This document shows, piece after piece, positions 1-6,293 of a DNA stretch of 19,530 nucleotides; the first letter of the stretch is position 1, and each line of letters starts with the position of its first letter. The DNA is from CAYGAM01 sp964347915 (GTDB lineage Archaea > Thermoproteota > Nitrososphaeria > Nitrososphaerales > Nitrosopumilaceae). The position numbers and the translations under genes were made by a program. The DNA lies in contig CAYGAM010000039.1 in NCBI GenBank assembly GCA_964347915.1, positions 1 to 19,530 of the forward strand, written 5' to 3'. Under the pieces are notes generated by a model, which searched no databases, was not told the DNA's origin, and saw nothing but the letters and a program-made list of their open reading frames with translations.

Positions 1-135
1 ATGATGTGCATTATCAGAAACGCTCTTGCAGGAAGCTTCCGACATTGGACTATCCCACAATATGAGGGCATAAATTCAAAAAGCCACCTGATCCGCGATG
101 AGAAATATCTGATGAGATGGTACAGTCGGAGATAA
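1..135 (+). CDS. Possible C-terminal end of a gene entering from the left edge
   Basis: Frame 1 is open from the first base to a TAA at 133-135 and encodes 44 residues with a basic, aromatic tail (ending RWYSRR). No family is recognisable. It lies in the same orientation as the ATPase that follows, 46 bp upstream of that gene's probable start. It could equally be a chance open stretch, because only 45 codons are visible and there is no internal start with a promoter. Confidence 0.2.
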   Translation: MMCIIRNALAGSFRHWTIPQYEGINSKSHLIRDEKYLMRWYSRR

Positions 136-147
136 TCGTTGCATCAG

Positions 148-155
148 TTTTATAT
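148..155 (+). promoter_or_regulatory. TATA box for the AAA ATPase gene
   Basis: TTTATAT-like box centred about 30 bp before the ATG at 182. This is the usual archaeal TATA-to-start distance in this window. It supports ATG 182, rather than GTG 213, as the ancestral start of the ATPase. Confidence 0.45.
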
Positions 156-181
156 CCAATTACTCCCAGTACAGTAAGGTA

Positions 182-253
182 ATGTCTAATCATACCAGCC
201 CTTTCAATCCAGGTGCGGGGCTGGATCCGCCATACATGGCAGGAAGAGATTGA
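182..253 (+). other. Out-of-frame original N-terminus of the AAA ATPase (frameshift)
   Basis: From ATG 182, preceded by AAGGT, the frame reads MSNHTSPFNPGAG, then LDPPYMAGRD and a TGA at 251-253. The NPFxPGAGxxPPYxAGR(E) opening is the typical N-terminus of archaeal ATPases of this type, and its natural continuation (EIDRFLQVL) is found in the other frame immediately afterwards. One extra base near 248 would join both parts. This is either a real inactivating or N-truncating mutation, or a base-calling/assembly error. Confidence 0.6.
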
Positions 254-1361
254 CAGATTCTTGCAGGTGCTCCGGGGCCTCAAGGTGGGCAAGATAGAAA
301 ATGTTCTCATGCATGGCCTCCGCGGAGTCGGAAAGACAGTACTCTTGCACAGGTTAGTCCAAATGTGTATAGACGAAAGCTTCCTTCCCATAGTAAGATT
401 GCAGTACAGTACAAAATATTCCAACCCAGAAACATTCTTCAGATCCATTCAGTGCGATCTGGACAGAGTAATTGAGGCGTTTTCCAAGACGGAGATGGCC
501 AAGAAGAGTATTCGGACATTTGCAGATTACATCAAGCCGACAAATATAGAATTACTAGGAGTTGTCTCATACAAGCCAGCATACGTTCCTGATACCAAGA
601 CGTCCCTGGAAGATCAAATTACAGAGTATCTGTTGCAGAAATGGAACACCATGCAAGACGGAGGGTATGAAGGCGCAGTATTTCTGTTAGACGAGTTTCA
701 CACCATCAAAAATATGGAACAAAATGGCTGGCATGTGCTTACAGACTTTATCGGTGCAATAAACGAAGTACAGTACAGAGGGTGCAGGTACTCATTTGTC
801 CTGTGCGGACTTCCAATCCTGCCAGCGAACATCAAAATCGCGCGTTCTTACTCTGAGAGAATGTTTACATCATTTCTTATAGACAATCTTGACGGTGATA
901 GTACTCGAAAGGCAATCTCTGAGCCGCTCAAAAAAACTAATTGGCGATTCTCCGACGAGCTGGTCTCATCGATCGTTCAAGACACGTACGGGTATCCATA
1001 TTTTATCCAGTTTGTTTGTAGTGAGATCATAAGTCGCATCAACAAGGAAGATATAGGCTTGGATGATTATAGTTTAGTTAAAAATTTGATAAAAAAGAAA
1101 ATATGGCATGATTTCTTTGATCGCCGAATGGAGTCATTGAGTGACGGCCAGATACGCGTATTACATACCATGGCATCCCGGCAAGAAGACAAGACTACGT
1201 TCTCTTCCATTCAAAAATTATCAAAGATTGCCAAGGGTCCACTATCAAACCACCTGAGGCGCTTGGAGGAAAAGGGCCTCATCTACAGGCCCAAACGCGG
1301 AATATACCGATTTCCAATACCGATGTTTCAAGAATATCTCTTAGAAAAGGCCAATACTTAG
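213..1361 (+). CDS. Archaeal AAA-type ATPase with C-terminal winged helix
   Basis: A 382-residue open frame from GTG 213. It has a Walker A motif GLRGVGKT at residues 35-42 and a Walker B motif FLLDEFH at about 157-163, with the lid region following. The C-terminus (about 310-375) looks like a winged-helix DNA-binding domain with a SNHLRRLEEKGLI recognition helix. Archaeal ATPases of this architecture are abundant and often associated with mobile or defence loci; the substrate is unknown. The GTG start is only the first start in the unbroken frame: the conserved N-terminus lies in another frame from ATG 182 and is cut off by a one-base shift near 248. Base composition is visibly more AT-rich than in the rest of the window, and the gene sits alone on the left contig, so horizontal origin is plausible. 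If the frameshift is real, the protein keeps its Walker motifs but lacks the conserved N-terminal peptide. Confidence 0.8.
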   Translation: MRGWIRHTWQEEIDRFLQVLRGLKVGKIENVLMHGLRGVGKTVLLHRLVQMCIDESFLPIVRLQYSTKYSNPETFFRSIQCDLDRVIEAFSKTEMAKKSIRTFADYIKPTNIELLGVVSYKPAYVPDTKTSLEDQITEYLLQKWNTMQDGGYEGAVFLLDEFHTIKNMEQNGWHVLTDFIGAINEVQYRGCRYSFVLCGLPILPANIKIARSYSERMFTSFLIDNLDGDSTRKAISEPLKKTNWRFSDELVSSIVQDTYGYPYFIQFVCSEIISRINKEDIGLDDYSLVKNLIKKKIWHDFFDRRMESLSDGQIRVLHTMASRQEDKTTFSSIQKLSKIAKGPLSNHLRRLEEKGLIYRPKRGIYRFPIPMFQEYLLEKANT

Positions 1362-1437
1362 AAAAGGGCACGCAAGGTCACACCCCTCTGCTGTCCAGGC
1401 ATTAAAATCACAAATTCTTGTCCAATTGGTTAAGGTG

Positions 1438-1492
1438 AAATTACTCCATGCTGTAGAGTTTATTCAAAGTCTTCAGATAGGCAAGGTGGGGG
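1438..1492. repeat. 55-bp exact duplicate, left flank of the gap
   Basis: These 55 bases, beginning AAATTACTCC and ending GGTGGGGG, occur identically at 1593-1647 on the other side of the 100-N gap. A shared end of exactly one odd length (55, a common assembler k-mer) suggests two contigs that overlap by one k-mer rather than a biological repeat. Confidence 0.9.
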
Positions 1493-1592
1493 NNNNNNNN
1501 NNNNNNNNNNNNNNNNNNNNNNNNNNNNNNNNNNNNNNNNNNNNNNNNNNNNNNNNNNNNNNNNNNNNNNNNNNNNNNNNNNNNNNNNNNNN
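1493..1592. other. Scaffold gap (100 N)
   Basis: Exactly 100 unknown bases, the conventional placeholder for a gap of unknown size. Because the flanks are identical, the true gap may be zero or negative. The surrounding 1362-1825 region holds no convincing gene. If the two 55-bp copies are collapsed, a short frame from TTG 1426 or GTG 1435 stays open to a TAA at 1692-1694, but nothing in it is recognisable. Confidence 0.95.
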
Positions 1593-1647
1593 AAATTACT
1601 CCATGCTGTAGAGTTTATTCAAAGTCTTCAGATAGGCAAGGTGGGGG
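1593..1647. repeat. 55-bp exact duplicate, right flank of the gap
   Basis: Second identical copy of the 55-bp block at 1438-1492. Just downstream, the motif AAAGTCTTC recurs twice in tandem (about 1661-1680), making this a slightly repetitive stretch that could have hampered assembly. Confidence 0.9.
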
Positions 1648-1825
1648 CGCCTGGGCGGCAAAAGTCTTCAAAGTCTTCAGCATCTCGAATTTAACAAACT
1701 CACATCAGGATCCAAACAAATTCACATGACAAGATCTAGGAAAGCGCACGCGGCCTTTGCCGTCGTTGACTCTTCCAAAAATGGGATTTTTTCGACTTGA
1801 AGCAATGTTTGCCGCTTGTGAGTGG

Positions 1826-1899
1826 TGGGCCCGAAGGGCTTCGATCCCCTGGCTCACCGATTATGAGTCGGTTACTCTACCAAGCTGAGTTACGGGCCC
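1826..1899 (-). tRNA. tRNA with anticodon CAT (elongator Met, or Ile2)
   Basis: A complete 74-nt cloverleaf on the minus strand. The acceptor GGGCCCG pairs with CGGGCCC, with discriminator A. The D stem is ACTC/GAGT with GG in the loop, the anticodon stem is ACCGA/TCGGT with loop CTCATAA, and the variable loop has 5 nt. The T stem is AGGGG/CCCTT with loop ATCGAAG. It lacks the three G:C pairs at the base of the anticodon stem that mark an initiator, so it is either elongator tRNA-Met or the agmatidine-modified tRNA-Ile2; the sequence alone does not decide. There is no intron and no encoded CCA. The T loop begins with A instead of the near-universal T54. A TATA box lies 27 bp upstream on the minus strand. 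Confidence 0.93.
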
Positions 1900-1921
1900 C
1901 CATGCTGACGAATCGTCCAAG

Positions 1922-1930
1922 TTATTTATA
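1922..1930 (-). promoter_or_regulatory. TATA box for tRNA-CAT
   Basis: On the minus strand this reads TATAAATAA, centred about 27 bp upstream of the first tRNA base (1899). That is the standard archaeal TBP-site distance. Confidence 0.6.
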
Positions 1931-1971
1931 TTATTCAAGCATGCGCGGCGCACAGTCCAGCCATGCGGCAG

Positions 1972-1979
1972 ATTAAATA
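1972..1979 (+). promoter_or_regulatory. TATA box for the Cld/HemQ-like operon
   Basis: ATTAAATA centred about 26 bp before the GTG at 2002. This predicts a transcript starting at or next to the start codon (leaderless) and argues against the in-frame TTG at 1984 as the start. Confidence 0.55.
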
Positions 1980-2001
1980 GTGTTTGCGGCAGTTTCAATT
2001 C

Positions 2002-2661
2002 GTGGATACGCACTACTTTAATTTTGTATTCTTCAAGCTGGACTCCAAATGGAGATGGATGGCCGATCTTGCAAAGGAAGAGTCTGCAAAAGAGGTTGCA
2101 AGCGTCATGCAAGGAACAGGCGCAAGCTTGAGAACATACTCTACTCTCGGAATACGGGATGACGCGGACTTTGTATTTTGGTTTTGTTCAAAAGACGTAG
2201 AAAGCATTCAAAATGCAGTGTCAAAGCTGTACAGGACGGTATTTGGCAAGTACCTCATCCCGTCAAGGTCGTACCTGTCATGCACCAGGCCGTCCCAGTA
2301 CGCCAAGGCCGCGCCGTCAGCTTTTGTGCAGGGCGAAGAGTCCAAGCAGTACATAATAGTATATCCGTTTACCAAGACAAGGGAGTGGTACCTGCTCCCA
2401 ATGCAGGAGCGGCAGAGAATGATGGACGAGCACATAGTCATTGGGCGCAAATATCCCGACGTGGTTCTAAACACAACATACTCGTTTGGCATACATGATC
2501 AGGACTTTATGCTCGCATTTGAGTGCGACGAGATCAAGGATTTTCAGAATCTCATAATGGAACTGAGGCAGTCCAGAATGTCAAGATACGTAAAGTCCGA
2601 TACGCCCATGATTCTGGGAATAAAAAAAGATATTATTCCGCTTATAGCAAGCCTTGGATGA
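2002..2661 (+). CDS. Chlorite dismutase/HemQ-superfamily heme-binding protein
   Basis: A 219-residue protein with the Cld/HemQ (coproheme decarboxylase, ChdC) C-terminal fold signature. YPFTK at 121-125 matches the Tyr-x3-Lys pair of coproheme decarboxylases. EWYLLP follows, then EHIVIGRKY with His144 as the expected proximal heme ligand. The distal position, 13 residues after that His, is Asn157, not the Arg required by true chlorite dismutases nor the Gln of Gram-positive HemQ. So a chlorite-degrading role is unlikely, and decarboxylation of coproheme is possible but unproven. I chose GTG 2002 because a TATA box lies 26 bp upstream; an in-frame TTG at 1984 would add six residues. It is the first gene of a four-gene operon; its TGA overlaps the next ATG by 4 bp. 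Confidence 0.85.
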   Translation: MDTHYFNFVFFKLDSKWRWMADLAKEESAKEVASVMQGTGASLRTYSTLGIRDDADFVFWFCSKDVESIQNAVSKLYRTVFGKYLIPSRSYLSCTRPSQYAKAAPSAFVQGEESKQYIIVYPFTKTREWYLLPMQERQRMMDEHIVIGRKYPDVVLNTTYSFGIHDQDFMLAFECDEIKDFQNLIMELRQSRMSRYVKSDTPMILGIKKDIIPLIASLG

Positions 2662-3209
2662 CAATGATATCTCTAAAAGAATGGGCGTCAATAGTAAAGG
2701 CTCTAGAGAGCGGCGACCAGTGCGTCATACTTCGCAAGGGCGGAATAATGGATACTGCGTCCGGATTCAGCGTTGAATCGAAAAAATTTCTTCTCTTTCC
2801 CACATGGGAGCACCAGGAAGAAGATCACATAAAGCCGGAATTTTTGCACTATCTGGAGGATGCCAAAAAGGATCTGCCGCAGCAGGGATTCAACAAAATT
2901 GCGTCGTATGCTGTTCCAGTCGCAGAGTTTGACCTGCCGGAAAATGCAAGTCCGGACACGCTGTCGGATCTGCACATATGGAGCAGATCGTACGTTCAGG
3001 AACGGATGAACTGGCTCCCCGAAAAGCGCATAAAGGCAGTCCTTTTGCGGGTATTCAAGATGCCGCCTGTTTTAATCCGGACTGGAGAGGAGCACAAGGG
3101 CTGCCGATCCTGGATAGAATTAAATGTTAAAATCAGCGGCGCCAAGCCGGTGCTTGCAGAATCAGACATGAGAGCAAAGGCGGCGAGGTTTAGCGAGATT
3201 GCAGCATAA
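2658..3209 (+). CDS. DUF1802 family protein
   Basis: A 183-residue protein matching DUF1802 in its key blocks. The N-terminal block is LKEWASIVKALESG...ILRKGGI, followed by FLLFPTWEHQ and a mid-protein segment ending YVQERMNWLPEKRI. The biochemical function of DUF1802 is not established. ATG 2658 overlaps the TGA of the upstream heme-protein gene (ATGA), which implies translational coupling; a second in-frame ATG at 2664 could also serve. The 3' end overlaps the aldo/keto reductase start by 11 bp. No membrane segment or signal peptide is visible, so it is presumably cytoplasmic. Its position between a heme protein and an oxidoreductase suggests, but does not prove, a redox or cofactor-related role. 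Confidence 0.8.
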   Translation: MTMISLKEWASIVKALESGDQCVILRKGGIMDTASGFSVESKKFLLFPTWEHQEEDHIKPEFLHYLEDAKKDLPQQGFNKIASYAVPVAEFDLPENASPDTLSDLHIWSRSYVQERMNWLPEKRIKAVLLRVFKMPPVLIRTGEEHKGCRSWIELNVKISGAKPVLAESDMRAKAARFSEIAA

Positions 3210-4203
3210 CGAGATTGGGAGCAGCGGCATCAAGGTCTCTGAGATCGGCTTTGGCGCATGGACTATTGCGCTTGACTGGTGGGGCAAAAAGATTGACGAG
3301 GACGAGGCAAGGCGCATGCTCAAAAAAGCCTACGACGAGGGAATAAACTTCTTTGAGACCGGCGACATGTACGGAAAAGGGAAGAGTGAAAGGCTCATAG
3401 GCGAAGCGTTTTCGGACATGAGAGGCGAAGTGGTGCTGTCTACAAAGTACGGCTATGACTTTGCAGGTGCAAAACAGATAGGGCACTCTGAGCTGCCCCA
3501 GCGGTTTGATGCCGCATTTGCAAAGAGCGCGCTTGCCGCCAGCCTCAGGCGGCTAAAGACATCCTATGTCGACGTATACGGACTGCACAACCCAAAGATG
3601 AATCATCTGACGGACGATGCCGCATTTGAAACCGTGGAAGGAATGATGCAAGAGGGAAGAGTCAAGGCGTGCCAGGTTGCCCTAGGTCCTGCAATCGGAT
3701 GGCTTGATGAGGGGCTGGAGGCAATGACCAGGAACTGCGTGAGCGCAGTGCAGACAGTATACAACATTCTAGAGCAGACTCCCGGAAACGAACTGCTGGA
3801 CGCGGCAGGAAGGAACGGAGTTGGAATACTGGCAAGAGTGCCGGACGCCTCTGGAATTCTTACAGGCAAAGTTACGGCGGACACAAAGATTGACGAAAAA
3901 GATCACCGTTCCGTCAGAAAAGGAGAGTGGATAAAGGCGTCGCTGAAAAAAGTGGAAGAGCTGCAGGACATTGCGGCAAGAAATGATCTTGGCATCACCG
4001 AGCTGGCAATAAAGTTCATTCTGTCAAAAAAGGGCATTGCATCCGTCCTACCAACTGTTACGAGCGAGGACGAGATTGCAGAATTTGCAGCAATGTCAGA
4101 CGGATCGTACATTCCAAGGTCAGACATGGAGGAGATTGCAAGAATTTACGAATCGTGGCCGCCGTACGAGACAAAGTCCAGCGCCAGGGCAGCTGCGAAT
4201 TGA
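3199..4203 (+). CDS. Aldo/keto reductase
   Basis: A 334-residue (beta/alpha)8 NADPH-dependent oxidoreductase. The start at TTG 3199 gives the standard AKR opening (EIGSSGIKVSEIGFG) and is preceded by GAGG 10 bp upstream. Of the catalytic tetrad, Tyr58, Lys83 (STKYG) and His130 (YGLHNP) are present. The usual Asp of the FFDTAxxYG motif is Glu53 (FFETGDMYG). The tail ILSKKGIASVLPTVTS is the cofactor-binding region typical of the AKR family. The substrate cannot be told; such enzymes reduce aldehydes or ketones. The gene overlaps DUF1802 by 11 bp upstream and the zinc protein by 4 bp downstream, so it is the third gene of the operon. Confidence 0.93.
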   Translation: MQHNEIGSSGIKVSEIGFGAWTIALDWWGKKIDEDEARRMLKKAYDEGINFFETGDMYGKGKSERLIGEAFSDMRGEVVLSTKYGYDFAGAKQIGHSELPQRFDAAFAKSALAASLRRLKTSYVDVYGLHNPKMNHLTDDAAFETVEGMMQEGRVKACQVALGPAIGWLDEGLEAMTRNCVSAVQTVYNILEQTPGNELLDAAGRNGVGILARVPDASGILTGKVTADTKIDEKDHRSVRKGEWIKASLKKVEELQDIAARNDLGITELAIKFILSKKGIASVLPTVTSEDEIAEFAAMSDGSYIPRSDMEEIARIYESWPPYETKSSARAAAN

Positions 4204-4529
4204 CTGTTCCGCTTGACCGCGCCAGGACGCAGGAGATCGTGCAGAGTCTTGAAGCGTGCGGAGCTGGAGATGCCAAGAAATGGAAGCGCATCAAAAGGCG
4301 AATCAAGGACAATCGGCTGAGCGCCGACGATGCGGCATACATTGCAAGAATTGGCAGAACGTACCAGAATCAAAGGCCGCGCAGCAGGATAATCCACATG
4401 CGGCTTGCCCAGGAAGACGCAGGGTACCCGTGCAGAACCTGCAGGGCAGAATCAGAATACTACTGTACCGCAAACGACGCATACTTTTGCCGCGAGCACA
4501 TAATAGGACACGACGAAAATGAAAGATGA
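4200..4529 (+). CDS. Small B-box-like zinc-binding protein, function unknown
   Basis: A 109-residue protein. Residues 1-70 are predicted helical and basic (KKWKRIKRRIKD). The C-terminus carries six spaced metal ligands, Cys78, Cys81, Cys89, Cys97, His100 and His104, in a C-x2-C-x7-C-x7-C-x2-H-x3-H pattern reminiscent of B-box zinc fingers. I chose TTG 4200 because it overlaps the aldo/keto reductase stop (TTGA) and gives a sensible N-terminus; an in-frame ATG 45 bp upstream at 4155 would bury 15 codons in the reductase gene. It is the last gene of the operon. Its TGA directly abuts the stop codon of the convergent gene at 4530, with no spacer. No function can be assigned; protein or nucleic-acid binding is a guess from the finger and basic region. 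Confidence 0.75.
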   Translation: MTVPLDRARTQEIVQSLEACGAGDAKKWKRIKRRIKDNRLSADDAAYIARIGRTYQNQRPRSRIIHMRLAQEDAGYPCRTCRAESEYYCTANDAYFCREHIIGHDENER

Positions 4530-5165
4530 CTAGCGGGCTGTACAGTACTCTTCGTAGCATGCGTCAAGCAGCAGGTTCTGGGCGGCCATTGAGGCTCGGG
4601 CGGCGTCCGCCAGCTTTTCCGGATCACGGTCAGATGCGTCCAGTATACTCTTCCATGATGCCGTATGCCGGACATCCGCCTCCATGTGCTGCTCAAAGTA
4701 TCTTGTTGCATCGTCATCGTCAATTCCATAAAACGTCTTCAATCCATCCAGCTTTGTCTTGCTGATTTTTGGTATCTCTTTCTCCAATGCATACATTGCG
4801 CATGATCCCGCGACATAGTCTGTCATCAGTGAGCGCAGCTGCACTATTGCTTCTTGCGTTTTTGGCAGCCCTTCGTAGTCTTCCAGTTCCGATTCTGAGA
4901 CTCCAAGAGACTCTGCGAATTTTTGCCACAGTTCAATATGATCCTGCTCCTCCCCCATGTTTGCCGCCAGTTCTCTTATCCGGCCTATGGGAGCCCTGTC
5001 GATTATCGGCGACATAAATTCCGGAACTGCCTTTACCAACTGAAAGTATTCTTTTGAATAGCCTGCCAGCGACTCTTTGTCAAGCTTGCCGTCTGACCAC
5101 ATCTGATAAAACGGATGCTTGAGAAGGCTGCGCTCCTCAATGATGGCGTCTATTTTCCGCATCAT
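4530..5165 (-). CDS. CADD/PqqC/TenA-like heme-oxygenase-fold diiron protein, possible pABA synthase
   Basis: A 211-residue all-helical protein of the heme-oxygenase-like diiron oxidase (HDO) type. Metal ligands are visible: Glu72/73 and His76 (GEEQDH), Glu128 (YALEK), and the H-x3-D-x2-H triad His160, Asp164, His167. Lys138 lies ten residues after Glu128, the same spacing as Glu142-Lys152 in chlamydial CADD. CADD and its Nitrosomonas europaea homologue make p-aminobenzoate from their own tyrosine in a self-sacrificing reaction that involves that lysine. A pABA role for tetrahydromethanopterin/folate synthesis is therefore plausible in an ammonia oxidiser, but inferred; PqqC-like or other oxidase roles are alternatives. 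The start ATG 5165 is followed by a second ATG and has a TATA box 28 bp upstream. It is monocistronic and convergent with the operon at 2002-4529. Confidence 0.85.
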   Translation of the reverse strand: MMRKIDAIIEERSLLKHPFYQMWSDGKLDKESLAGYSKEYFQLVKAVPEFMSPIIDRAPIGRIRELAANMGEEQDHIELWQKFAESLGVSESELEDYEGLPKTQEAIVQLRSLMTDYVAGSCAMYALEKEIPKISKTKLDGLKTFYGIDDDDATRYFEQHMEADVRHTASWKSILDASDRDPEKLADAARASMAAQNLLLDACYEEYCTAR

Positions 5166-5188
5166 GTATTATAGCATCCAGGCAGCAT

Positions 5189-5197
5189 GTAAAAAAT
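5189..5197 (-). promoter_or_regulatory. TATA box for the CADD-like gene
   Basis: On the minus strand this reads ATTTTTTAC, centred about 28 bp before ATG 5165. It predicts a leaderless transcript. The remaining DNA to 5355 (about 160 bp) shows no gene. Confidence 0.45.
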
Positions 5198-5355
5198 CTT
5201 GCGAATCATAATCGGCAGATGCGCGGCCAGGCGCGGCTTTCATGCGTACGATGAGCCGGCATGTGCAAGCAGTGCAATGTGCAGGCTCCTGCCGCAACCG
5301 GCATGCAAATAGCAGCATCTGGAAAACGGCATAATTTGGCTTTGTACTGCAGAGC

Positions 5356-6030
5356 CTAGACTCTTCTGCCGCGCTTGCCGCCCTTTTTTCTGGTGGTATC
5401 GTGCGGCACCGGCGTAACGTCGTCTATTCTTCCTATTGTAAAGCCGCCTCGGGCAAGCGCCCTTATCGCTGCCTGCGCGCCAGGCCCTGGCACTCGCGAA
5501 CCTACTCCGCCGACAGCCCGCACTCTGATATGAAACGCGGTAAAGCCGCGCGATTTTGCTGATTCGATTACTTTGCCGGCCGCCTTCATGGCTGCAAACG
5601 GCGATGATTCATACCTGTCTGCATTTACATGCATGCCTCCTGAACTTATGGCAACAGTCTCTGCTCCGGTCAAGTCCGTCATGTGTATGACCGTATTGTT
5701 GTAGCTGCTGAATATGTGCGCAATTCCCCACTTTTCCTGCTCTTGTTTTTTCGCAGGCTTCTCCGGCGTCTGGGATTCCTGCCGGTCTGCGCTTTGCGCA
5801 TTGGCCGCTGATTCTGATGCCTGTTCCGGTGCAGGCGGCGGTACTTGTTCAGGCGTTGCTTCCTGAATCTGCGCCGGTGCAGGATCCTGAATTTGCTCCG
5901 GCGCTGCTTGGATCTGTTCTGAAACTGATTCCTGCATCTGTTCTGAAACTGATTCCTGCATCTGTTCTGAAACTGATTCCTGCATCTGCTCGGCCATTCC
6001 GGCTGCATGGACGCTTTCAGTGCCTGCCAT
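5356..6030 (-). CDS. rps11: 30S ribosomal protein uS11 with long N-terminal extension
   Basis: Residues 100-224 are a complete archaeal uS11: KWGIAHIFSSYNNT at the start of the core, SSGGMHVNADR, GPGAQAAIRAL, and the basic C-terminus KKGGKRGRRV. In the ribosome it sits on the platform near the decoding region and mRNA exit. Residues 1-99 are not part of the usual ~130-residue protein. They are rich in Gln, Glu, Pro and Ala, with three perfect 24-bp repeats encoding the octapeptide ESVSEQMQ. I chose ATG 6030 because a TATA box (6055-6063) lies 28 bp upstream; an in-frame ATG at 6048 would lie only 10 bp from it, and the frame stays open further up to 6210. It is divergent from taw1. The extension is acidic/neutral and probably disordered. 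Confidence 0.93.
   Translation of the reverse strand: MAGTESVHAAGMAEQMQESVSEQMQESVSEQMQESVSEQIQAAPEQIQDPAPAQIQEATPEQVPPPAPEQASESAANAQSADRQESQTPEKPAKKQEQEKWGIAHIFSSYNNTVIHMTDLTGAETVAISSGGMHVNADRYESSPFAAMKAAGKVIESAKSRGFTAFHIRVRAVGGVGSRVPGPGAQAAIRALARGGFTIGRIDDVTPVPHDTTRKKGGKRGRRV
5914..5985 (-). repeat. Three perfect 24-bp tandem repeats within the uS11 gene
   Basis: Units at 5914-5937, 5938-5961 and 5962-5985 are identical. They encode a repeated ESVSEQMQ octapeptide in the N-terminal extension of uS11. Perfect identity implies recent expansion and a potential for copy-number variation between strains. Confidence 0.95.
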
Positions 6031-6054
6031 ACAATGTTGCAGTTTCATAATGGG

Positions 6055-6063
6055 TTTAAAAAA
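6055..6063 (-). promoter_or_regulatory. TATA box for uS11
   Basis: On the minus strand this reads GTTTTTTAAA, centred 28 bp before ATG 6030. The 245-bp divergent region to 6293 otherwise shows only the taw1 promoter. Confidence 0.5.
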
Positions 6064-6262
6064 CATTGGTTTGGCAGATTTGAGAACGGCAGCCAGGCGA
6101 ATCCGCTCAATGCTCTCTGAGTCGAATCGATGCTGCTCTGCGCATTTGCAGCAGCGCGTGCCGGACAGCAAAAACTGCAGGAAAAGGCAGATTCCTTCAC
6201 GCAAGGACACGGCTATTACTCCAATCTACGTCCTGGGCAGTTCTGGAGGGCGGCGCTGGAAC

Positions 6263-6270
6263 TTTTTTAA
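6263..6270 (+). promoter_or_regulatory. TATA box for taw1
   Basis: TTTTTTAA centred about 27 bp before ATG 6294, consistent with a leaderless mRNA. An out-of-frame ATG at 6278 lies between the box and the start. Confidence 0.5.
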
Positions 6271-6293
6271 GGCAAGCATGGCAGAACCGGAGC

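Noticed and set aside
1726..1797. A 24-codon frame from ATG 1726 downstream of the gap
   Set aside because: Too short, no promoter at the expected distance and no recognisable motif.
5914..5985. The three 24-bp direct repeats as a CRISPR-like array
   Set aside because: There are no spacers between the units; it is an in-frame coding tandem repeat.
6049..6210. Upstream extension of uS11 to an ATG at 6210
   Set aside because: The TATA box at 6055-6063 lies inside it and the translated sequence has no conserved feature.
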